Positions 55,501-64,000 of a stretch of DNA of 64,000 nucleotides are shown one piece after another. Source of the DNA: Multifurca ochricompacta (Eukaryota > Basidiomycota > Agaricomycetes > Russulales > Russulaceae). The first letter of the stretch is position 1, and each line of letters begins with the position of its first letter. The stretch lies in contig WTXG01000009.1 of the NCBI GenBank assembly GCA_022496185.1, positions 558,001 to 622,000 of the forward strand, given 5' to 3'. The notes beneath the pieces were generated by a model. It worked only from the letters and a program-made list of their open reading frames with translations. It did no database searches and was not told where the DNA came from. The translations under genes and the position numbers were made by a program.

Positions 55501-57638
55501 ATCTTTTACGTTTGGCGGCGGCGGCGGGCGTGCACCTCGTCAAATACACTGGATACCCAAAAAGGCAATTCTTGACCCCGAGCCTGTGATAAGTCCCCCC
55601 CCCCCTCTAGGCCCTCATCGCGCTCGCTGTGTGTACCCTTTTTCATTCTGACTCCCCGGGTATGACATAAAATAAAACCTTTATGAAACAGGGGAAGCAG
55701 GGGGGAGCGGTGCCCGAAGTCCTCCTCTTCAGTGGGCCTAACTTTGGGAGATGTGACCATAAATATCCGAGCGGCATTACAGCTATATTGTTGTAAGCCT
55801 TGACATAGCCTTGACATACTTGCAAAAGAATTCCGTGCAACGCTAGATTGTCACGCGCTCGCTTTGGTATGCTGCGGGGGGTTACAAATCTTGTTTGGCG
55901 TGGCGTGGCGTGGCATCTGCGTGACCTTGGGGGGAAGGCACACGGAGTTGCCGGTGGCTGCACTGTCAGTTGCAACTGTCAGCTGTACCCGAAAGCCGTT
56001 ATTGGTGTGGAGAGATTTGAACGTTGATCTCGAAAAGCAAGAACGACTCGAAGCATATCAAAATAAGTGATACCTACGAAACAGCTCCGTCATTGAGAAG
56101 ACTGCCTGGGTAAATCGCGTGTCGCGTGTCAAGCACAAGCATATGAACTATGAAGACCCGAATTTGTCCATCCATTTCAGTGAGTGTGTCCGTCCACGGG
56201 AATACTTAACAGCCTTCCGAGGGAGGCAACCAATGCGTCTCCTTAATCACGAGTTGACCAATTTGCTAGACAGTGCTTTAGGTTTTGTAACTCCGAATAG
56301 AAAATCATAAGGCAAAAGAAGTTGCAGTTGTGTCTCGTCGAGGAGCCCGGAGTTAGACCCATAGACCCATGTTCCGGGAGCCCTAGAGTTGTAAACGCAA
56401 TTCCTATCCTAGCCTAGGAACGGTATCCCGCCACCAAGTCAGAAGATCTGCACCACTCGTCTCGTCTGAAACAGTGCACCGCATTGATCATCAAAGTAGT
56501 TCCACTTGACTGATCAAAGAGGCCAAGGGAACTCCGACTGAGCTCAGGAGGCGCCGGGTTGGACGGCATACTCGTAATGAAAGGAATCGAGTTGAAGCAG
56601 GATGGCTACTGGTATGAGCGTGACCTCTCTGCATCAAAATCCACGCCTCCGCCTCGTAATAGCGTGCCACAAATGCTTGCACGGACCGTGCAAGGAGAAT
56701 GGACAACAAAAGGTGTGAGAGGTCCGTTTGTCATGGTTTGAGCACATGTGCCGTTCCCTACCACTCTGTAATACCCAAGGACTAAACTTTTACATAGGAG
56801 GTGAACGCCTGGCTCGTGGATGATGGACAACAGGACACACCCCCTAAGAAAGTTCCCCTTCTCTAGTCGATTGGAATATGCTCCCGAAGGGGCAAAGGTA
56901 TGGCCTGAATTAGTATTTCTGAGTGCCGGATTTGAAGGTGTAGGCCTCACCAGCTAAGCATGGTTAAGCAAGTTCAACGCCACCTCTGACGTTGACACAT
57001 TACCACCGTCGTCATGCGGAGAAAACAAGGGTATTGCATATAGGGTGCGCATTCTAAGGTTTATGGGAGCTGCAAGCTTGCGGCCGAGATCCAGATATCA
57101 GTAGTAGGAAGAGTGCCGGGCAGCAGATGCAGGTAGCCGGTGTCACCACTGCTGCTGACCCAGCAGTTTCCTTATTATTGCACAGCTGATTAGCTAGGGG
57201 TCAAGTAACCTTCCAATTAACGCCCTCTCAGAGAACATCGAGTATATTGAAGGCAACAGAAAGTCCCGGTATATGCGTTTGTTAGTGGCCGATGGTGTGG
57301 CCGTCGCGCGCGTAACATGATCGAAAGAATATAATCACGTGAACAATCGTACTCATGTGCTGTACATGTGACTGTGAGAAACTTAGTGATATCATATCCA
57401 CATGCTGATTAAACCACCACGGTACGGCTGTTAAAAACTTAAAACATAGATAGCTCTAGCTCTGGCGTTCACCACCATCACTTCCAATTCCCTCCTTTTC
57501 CGCCCTCAAAACTTGTCTTCTCCCTCCCTTAGACTTGCTCAGGTGCGTTACTCAGTTCATCCTCTTATTCCTGTCTTTTCAATCATCTATTTCTCCTTTA
57601 AGATTTATAGAGCATTTAGTCAAACATCTATCCCTAGT
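50708..57638. other. 6.9-kb gene-poor region
   Basis: No gene is supported with confidence. Open frames of 60-158 codons occur on both strands (for example 52977-53399 plus, 54872-55267 plus). None shows a recognisable domain, a consistent intron chain or homology to other genes here, though unrecognised lineage-specific genes cannot be excluded. The stretch holds a GAT/GGT microsatellite (52541-52610), a CCA/C-rich run (55440-55462), C-homopolymers (55589-55605) and G-homopolymers (55270-55280), and repeated GGCGT units (55894-55912). The last 150 nt before 57639 are the promoter and leader of glutathione reductase. Confidence 0.45.
52541..52610 (+). repeat. GAT-rich trinucleotide microsatellite
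   Basis: A run of about thirteen GAT units followed by GGTGAT variants, seen directly. It is the longest simple repeat in the window and lies in noncoding DNA; on the minus strand an open frame through it would encode only a His run. Confidence 0.9.
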
Positions 57639-59458
57639 ATGCCCCCAATCGAGAAACCGATCCCAGGTGAAAAGTATGATATCGTATTCATTGGTGGCGG
57701 GAGCGGAGGCTCAGCTGGTTCGGCATGTACCACCTGGCACGCATCCCACATTTACATGCTCATTGTGTTACATTCAGCGCCGCGCATCCCTTTATGGTGC
57801 AAGAGTAGCTCTCATAGAGAATCGGGAAAACTCGGCGGTACTTGCGTCAACGTTGGTAGGTGACAAATTTCCCCATTAGTTTCTTATGTTTACGTGCGCC
57901 CAATGCAAGGATGCGTCCCAAAGAAGGTGAGCGGTTGTACGATGTTTTTGCACTTGCATCTCAATGAGAGATATGAAGATCATGTGGCACGCTGCTGATA
58001 TCGCAGACAAGATCCGTCACGCCGCCGACGGTTACCACTTCGATTTACCACAGGGCGGCCCCAAGTTTACTTGGTCCACTTTTAAGCCTCAGCGCGACGC
58101 ATACATACGCTTCCTTAACGGCATCTATGACAAGAACGTCAATAGTGAAGGCGTCACTTATCACGACGGTCACGCCAAGCTCACATCTCCAACGAGCATC
58201 GAAATTCAACGCGAGAATGGCTCTAAGTACTTGATAAACACTAACAAAGTGGTCATCGCCACGGGCGGGCAGCCAGTCATCCCCTCGGATGATGAGATAC
58301 CTGGCGCGTCGCTTGGCACCGACTCGGATGGATTTTTCGCCCTCGAGGATCAGCCCAAGCGCGTCGCAGTCGTTGGCGCGGGCTATATCGCGGTCGAGCT
58401 TGCGGGCGTGTTGCATACGCTTGGCTCAGAAACACACCTCATCGCGCGCCACGATAAAGTCCTCCGCACATTTGATCCTGCTTTGCAGGACGTGCTTTTA
58501 CCATGGATGGTACACACCGGCATTAATTTCCACGGGAACAGCAAGGTCATCAAGGTTGACGGTCAGCACGGTGGCCCGCTTACCGTTCATCTCAATTCTG
58601 GTAAGACAATCGAGGTTGACACCCTCATTTGGGCAATCGGTCGCACAGCAAATACGTCGAATCTTGGTCTTGAGGATGTCGGTGTCAAGCTCGACGCTGC
58701 GGGGAATGTCATCGTCGACGAATGGCAAGAGACAAACATCAAAGGCATCTTCTCAATTGGCGATGTCCAGGGCAAGGCGCTCCTACACCTGTCGCCATTG
58801 CGGCCGGAAGAAGGCTTTCCAACAGACTCTATGGCGGGGAGAAGTTCAAGGACGACAAACTCGATTACAAGAACATTCCCACTGTTGTGTTCTCGTGAGC
58901 ATTTTGAAAGACGATGTTGCATCTGCAAATCTACTCACTCTTGCTTGTCGCAACGCAGTCATCCTCCCATCGGGACCGTTGGTCTGACAGAGCCCCAGGC
59001 TCGTGAGAAATACGGTGACGCGGTCAAGATATGTCCGTACCTATCTCTTTATGCCCATGACTCCTGCTAAATGACTCGTTACAGATAAATCCTCGTTCCG
59101 CGCGCTCTACTTCTCCATGCTTCCCACGGACCACAAAGAACCATCTTTCTTCAAGCTTGTGGTTGTTGGTCCTGAAGAACGTATCGTTGGTCTTCACGTC
59201 ATTGGTATGGGTAGCGACGAGCTGCTTCAAGGTTTTGCCGTTGCTGTCAAAATGGGTGGTAAGCACCAAACAAATTCGTGTGGTTTTTGAAATCTCCTCT
59301 ACAATTGCATGAATCCAGCGACAAAGCGCGACTTTGATGATACAGTCGCAATCCACCCGACTTCCGCCGAGGGTATGTGTGTTTTCTTTCACGTGCAGCG
59401 TTGACTATTTCGTTCTCATCTCATACGCGCGTTTTCAGAGTTGGTTACGTTAAGGTAG
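57639..59458 (+). CDS. glr1: glutathione reductase
   Basis: Family role: FAD- and NADPH-dependent reduction of oxidised glutathione. Seen: [20 protein letters not shown] with GGSGGSAGS (FAD-binding Gly motif). A junction that fits a GC-AG intron leads to [14 protein letters not shown], then [11 protein letters not shown] and CVPKK. The redox disulfide [13 protein letters not shown] spans an intron and a 17-nt exon (57910-57926). Next come [52 protein letters not shown] (NADPH-binding), [74 protein letters not shown], and [10 protein letters not shown] with LVTLR at the end. The catalytic HPT is present. Two single bases are missing (near 57821 and 58785). HPTSAEELVTLR and [13 protein letters not shown] separate it from thioredoxin reductase. 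Localisation cannot be read: no clear presequence. Confidence 0.92.
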
Positions 59459-59701
59459 ATAAAGATAGAGTACTTGATTGCATCGACAATTATCTGTATT
59501 CATACCCTGTTTCGACTGGCGACAACCGAGATATTCTACATGACATGGATGGCACGGCGGGAAAGATCTCGCCTAGCTCGTTGAAAGTTATGGGCAGTAT
59601 CTCTGCGTCGTACTTGTTCATAAACAATGGGGGTGTCAAGGTACCGTCGATTGACGACAGTTCACGACCCACGAAACGATTCTCCTCGGACCTCTGTATT
59701 A

Positions 59702-61496
59702 TTATCGCACCATCGCCAAGATCCTCTGATAGTCCTCGCGGACGCTTTGAAATGTCTCTTCCAGCTTCTCTAGACGCTCTTTTTCTTCAAGCTGAACAAG
59801 TGCTTCCTGTGTGTATAACCACAATCACAAACCATGAATTCGTCATTGCACGTAAGAGTGCGCGGGGATCGTGCAACTCACATAATTGAAACGATACAGC
59901 CTCTCCTTCACCTGCAGCCTATAGGCCCTAGCAGCCCGCGCATCTGCTGGGTTGAGATTCAACTGGATTAGCATTTCCACGAGTCGGTGGAACTGACGCT
60001 GGTACGAAGAGTCAGACGCGATGTGAAAAGGCAGGAATAAGGGGGAAAGGATGCTCACACCAGCGATCTTCAGCTCCTTCCGCCAGCGTTCCAACCACGC
60101 GCGATCTGATGGTGGACCAAGCTTCCCTGCTGACTTGCCCTTCGCAAGTGTCCGTACACGGCCTACGCGGCCACCATCGTGAGACACGGCGTGAGCTCCG
60201 AAGGCCTCAGCCATGAAGGTCACATGACCGAGCAACATCGCGAGATCATTACGATCACGGAGGTCCTCAAAGGCTTCTGCAGGGTCCTCGACCGTCAGCT
60301 CGGTCACGCAGGGTTGTGCAAGGACGTATTGGTATATTGCATTGTATAGCGCTGCTACGGTGGGGATCAGCACGAGAGGAGGGGGGTATATATATATAGT
60401 ACGCTGACATCCGTGCCCTTGATGTTGGTACGGGGGAACAATCACGAATTGACTAGGAAAGATCGTCATGGGGTGCCATTGGGGACAGGAACAGAGAGAG
60501 AGGCACACACACTCACCTCAGTCGGAGACGGGTTTTGTCAGGAAAGCAGTAGAAAGGATACAGCGTCGAGTATCCCACGAAGTGATACGTCTCTGTGTCG
60601 GGTGACGTCCGCCGTTTGCGCTTTTCATATCTAATTTCAATCGGTACTCATGGGAAAAAGGAGAGAAGATCGAGGATCGGAACACACACAAGACTACAAA
60701 TTCCCACGAATCTTCTACCTCGTCGATGTAAGAACCAGCCTCAATGTAAAGCAGGATGAATAGTTGCATTCGTCGATGGTATTCTCGAAATCCAGGGGTC
60801 TTCCATGTTGCCTGAGAGAGCATCAATGGATTGAGCAGTAGGGAAGCCACGGCGCGTACATGCCACACTTCATATGTGATCGCGTCCGGATCATCCTCAG
60901 GAAGGGTCATCGCCACGCCCTTACCCTTTCTCGCACTATAAGGCACTGCGCGGGTGTATGAATAAATCTTTTCTCCAGATGGTCGGAATGACGTGGCATC
61001 CTCCTCGACGCGTGCGAGGAACTCTGCCTCGGATTGATAGTAATCCTCAGGAATAAACTTCTGGAGTGTTCCCTGAACGTCGTCGAGGGTCGATAAAGAC
61101 GCAAGTTTGGAGGAGTACTTAATTTGCAGAAAGTGCGCGAGAGAGCCGGATGCGAAACGCAGCTACAAGCTCATTGTCATTCACGGGAATCATGTTCTCC
61201 GAGACGGATGACACGCACGTCAATCACAAGGTCCGTGTACCCGTAAATTTTCTCATCCTCGCCATATATCTAAAGAAGCATCAACGAGTCATTTATTAAT
61301 GAGGAGAGCTATACGAACCGGATAAGTAAAAGTCGGGTGGAAGTTCTCATACGACTCATTATCGCCTAGTGCTTCCTTGTCTTGACTAGAGCGTACTAGG
61401 CAGCGAAACGTAAGCTTATGCAGGACCAAATCACTCGAGAAGTGTACCAAGAGATAGATGAAGAGCGTCGGTTGAGTTTGTAGTCCAGTCAGTCAT
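59702..61496 (-). CDS. hat1: Hat1, catalytic subunit of type-B histone acetyltransferase
   Basis: Family role: acetylates newly made histone H4 at lysines 5 and 12 before chromatin assembly. Seen: ATG 61496 gives MTDWTTNSTDALHLSL, then VHFSSDLVLHKLTFRCLVRS and NFHPTFTYP. After introns come YGEDEKIYGY, TLDDVQGTLQKFIPEDYYQS, SGEKIYSYTRAVPYSARKGK and YEVWHVRAVASLL. Next are RRMQLFILLYIEAGSYIDEV, the active-site region YHFVGYSTLYPFYCFP, and the acetyl-CoA loop PPYQHQGHG. ALYNAIYQYVLAQP, TVEDPAEAFEDLRDRNDLAM and KLVEMLIQLNLNP-like RLVEMLIQLNLNPADARAAR follow, and the C-terminus is FQSVREDYQRILAMVR. Joining HLSL to VHFSS needs one base removed (or two added) near 61447. The stop faces glutathione reductase, 243 nt away. 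Confidence 0.85.
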
Positions 61497-61800
61497 TTTC
61501 AATCTGTCCCTGATACAAGTTCCTTGGTGAGTCTTGTTCTGGTCAAAACACCAACTGTTTATCCGGAGCGCGAATCTGATTTCTTTCAGGTTTACGATGA
61601 TCGGGTCCTTCTTTTACTCACTTGCAAGTACGGTGACGGGTGAAAGAGGAAAACTAAACACGTTCAGTGGCACTGGTAACGCGGTACTAGTACGGTGCGC
61701 GACTGTGGACGCGAAGCACGTGCTTTCCCCACCTCAGTCGCGACCATCAACATACAACATCAACATATATACACCCAACACGACAAAGAACTAATCTAAT

Positions 61801-62960
61801 TCATTCAGAGATCCCATAAGTTTCTCTTTCCTTCTTGGTCAAAAGCGTGGCCAGCGCGGATATCCACATGTTACAAATGACTTCTCTAATGCCTCCCTGA
61901 GCTTGTAATTTGCGGAGATTAGGGAGTAGCGTTACAAGCTGATTTCTTGAAATCGGGTCTCGATACAAAAACGCGCATTCAGCCTCATCTTCGCCACAAC
62001 CCAGTGCTGTGATGACGTCGCGCATTCCTTGTCTGCACAGTCGTGCTGCACGAAGGCTAGCTTCGGCACGAAACCTCCCGTGAGCAATGAAGTCGTCCTA
62101 ATGGGGGGTCTTCAGGACTCGAGTGTCATTCATTGGTTTATCTATGAGACTGTACCTGAGAAAATGTAGCAGGGTCGATGAAGAAGCGCAACTTGGCAGT
62201 CTGATTGATAAGCGCACGAAATGCGACCGCTTCAGGGATTGAGAGGGAAACATGTGCTAAGCAAGAAGGTGGGCAGACTTACCACGCACCCACACCAAGA
62301 GATTGTTCACGACGTGGTTCGCCACCCCGCCGAACATGGAATCACGCAACTCTTCTGGCAAGGCAGAATAGCCGCGTGCGAAATCAGACATGCCGTCTTG
62401 CTCTAGCAGCTCGAACTGGACTCCGGCGTTATTAGCACCTGAGCACACGTTCGCCCGCGCCAGATGGACAACAAAGGAACGACCGAGACGCTCGTACGGT
62501 GTCGTGGTCTCGCGCATGGAAAGAACGTGGCGAGCGGGGGGAAGGACACAACTTGGGTCTGTCCGTGCGAGTTCGGCAAGGCGACGCAAATACTCGATCT
62601 TGTGAGTATAGTTACGTGGACGTCTTTGTCAATAAAATTTTAAGTGTGTTACTAGGTCTGCAAAGTGAAAACAAATAATTACCCTGACTTGCGTTCTACG
62701 AAGGTACCGTCCCAGAGAACACTGAGGGTTTTTAAGGTGCAAGAACGGAAGCATTATTGACGTGCAGTAGCGTCCCTATCGCATCCCAGCTTCTTGTTGA
62801 CTCTGGGGCAAGTAAAATATCGCTTAGATATTGTCCGAGTGCGAGAGTGACGATCTCGTTTAAAATCTCTGTAGGGAATCGGCATAAGAGAGACATTAAA
62901 GTAGAGGTTTACCGGCATAACTTGGAAGCCCTTTGTGATTTGATGAACTGAACACAATGG
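61801..62960 (-). CDS. F-box-like hypothetical protein, copy B
   Basis: Paralogue of the gene at 25789-27003. Seen on the minus strand: PTEILNEIVTLALGQYLSDI with WDAIGTLLHVN aligns with PTELVYMILATSMGDYLGDV and WDATLTFLHVS of copy A. CFRSCTLKTLSVLWDGTFVE aligns with TFRGCTIKLLYHLWGDTFIH. DGMSDFARGYSALPEELRDS with HVVNNLLVWVR aligns with LRAITNSYTEIPAGVRSLLL and HQVMTQAVIW, and the last exon ends ISALATLLTKKERETYG against NYIASYLTDTERARYL. Joining LLHVN to CFRSC needs one added base near 62754. The start was not found (upper coordinate is approximate, near an acceptor-like CCCTACAG), so the 5' end may lie further right. Function unknown. Confidence 0.6.
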
Positions 62961-64000
62961 ACTCAGACTCTCAGACTCAGGACAAAGATTTGGTTTGTCA
63001 TTGTCTCGTCTCTATGGATGATGGATGAACAACCACGTCGAGCCCGGATGTTGTACCAGCGACTCGTAGCATCGCCGAGGACGCACACACACACACGCTT
63101 GGTCGGGGTGTGGGTCTTCAACAACTAATTGTTAACTGCAGTGCGATGATCGGCTTCGCCTGGCTGGAGTAGAGTCGATAAATAAAAGTACTCTTCCGTC
63201 CGTCTGTCGCATCCCCTTGTGGATTCAAGCCGTGGTGATTTCACATATTCTTCAATTCGTGAAAACGTTTCTTTTTTAAAAAAATAAAAAAATAAAAACA
63301 CCTCACAAAGCGAACTCAGATTCCTCTTTGTGCTCCTTATGTCTCCCTTCAGACACCGACAACGACGGAACGGAACTCGTCTTGACTCTGCATGTCCCGG
63401 GAACCCGACTCTGTTGGGTTACCGTCGTTCCTATTGGATCTTTCCCTATTACGGGACTGTCGCCTGGACCACCACGAGTGCATCTAATTTGACTTTCAAT
63501 TGTTCCTATCCCATGTGGGGTAAAACAAACGTACAACTTGAGAACGCAAATGACCATCTGAAGCGCGTAATCGCCACAACAATAATATCGTGCCTTTCTT
63601 TAATGTCGGGCACGCCTCACCGGATTCATGCCTGCGTTAACGCAGCTACTAATTAGTGGGGCGGGGTGAAACTGCGGGCCTTCAATAGGTGATTGCCTAA
63701 ACTGCTTTGTGATCGAACAATTCGCCCGAAAAGAAAAGCCCTAGCCCCCAACCCTACTTGACCCGGGTGATGATTCATTCAGATCCTCGGGTTGCTGACT
63801 TGAGACGACAAGACTTCGCGTGTAGCGATAGGTAGGAAGTCACCCTGGGTTCGTTGACCCAAAGGCCATAAGCTTGCAATGTCCGACGGCCGACAGGAGT
63901 GTTAGCATAACCCCAATGGTGCTCTTACTCCCTCGCCTGTCAACTTCAACTCATAATTACTTATATAGGGATGCCAGACCATATTGATGTGTAAATGTTG
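62961..64000. other. intergenic end of the window, no supported gene
   Basis: Short open frames only. An (AC)n run at 63083-63096 and an AAAAAATAAA-type stretch at 63278-63298 are present. The 5' exons of the copy-B F-box-like gene may extend into its left edge. Nothing else is recognised. Confidence 0.35.

Noticed and set aside
1..64000. CRISPR arrays, rRNA, tRNA, insertion sequences or integrases
   Set aside because: No regularly spaced direct repeats, no cloverleaf-like B-box context and no transposase or reverse-transcriptase motifs were found by reading both strands; a tRNA scan was not possible.

Overview
The window is nuclear DNA from a filamentous basidiomycete, most likely an agaricomycete. 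Coding sequence is cut by many short GT-AG introns (about 50-75 nt). Intergenic gaps in the gene-rich part are short, genes sit on both strands, and the recognisable proteins are fungal housekeeping proteins plus families common in mushrooms (DUF6593-type proteins, F-box-like proteins, a metal-dependent PhoD-type phosphatase). No CRISPR array, operon, rRNA, tRNA or complete transposon was seen. All functional names come from motifs and family resemblance read by eye; no search was run.

Layout. 0-7 kb: PhoD-type phosphatase (+), then a Bre2/Ash2 COMPASS subunit (-) head-to-head with a Ubc4/5-like E2 (+), 53 nt between start codons. 7.6-12.9 kb: a very large Ser/Pro-rich protein (+). 13.1-17.3 kb: three minus-strand genes (DUF6593-like, BTB/POZ, small Ser/Pro-rich). 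19.3-24.3 kb: Rsp5-type C2-WW-HECT ubiquitin ligase and an EI24-type membrane protein (+). 24.4-28.6 kb: Sen34 tRNA-splicing endonuclease subunit, an F-box-like protein and a LACTB2-type hydrolase (-). 28.9-38.5 kb: splicing factor Cwc22 (+), a small basic protein (-), the sterol sensor SCAP/Scp1 (-) and Pdx1, the E3-binding protein of pyruvate dehydrogenase (+). 38.6-47.5 kb: Rad1 checkpoint-clamp subunit (-), a PI-PLC X-domain protein (+), a C2H2 zinc-finger protein (+), a second DUF6593 protein (+) and an F-box/LRR-like protein (+). 49-50.7 kb: an acidic Ser-rich protein (-). 50.7-57.6 kb: gene-poor, low-complexity DNA. 57.6-63 kb: glutathione reductase (+), the Hat1 histone acetyltransferase (-) and a second copy of the F-box-like protein of 25.8-27.0 kb (-).

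Two properties stand out. First, exon structure is extreme. The PhoD-type gene builds its metal-binding DDHD motif from consecutive exons of 20, 9, 5 and 19 nt, and exons of 13-20 nt also carry catalytic or N-terminal segments in the PLC, glutathione reductase, E2 and Rsp5 genes. Second, about ten genes keep good protein similarity only if a single missing base is supposed, nearly always inside a short homopolymer. Neighbouring genes such as Rsp5, Cwc22, SCAP and Rad1 are clean. This pattern most probably reflects assembly errors, so a gene model built from this sequence alone will be truncated in those genes; Bre2, with about seven such sites, could also be decaying.

The genes do not form one pathway. 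Themes that recur are chromatin (Bre2, Hat1), RNA processing (Cwc22, Sen34), ubiquitin transfer (E2, Rsp5, F-box-like proteins), redox and carbon metabolism (glutathione reductase, Pdx1), and lipid or sterol signalling (SCAP, PI-PLC).
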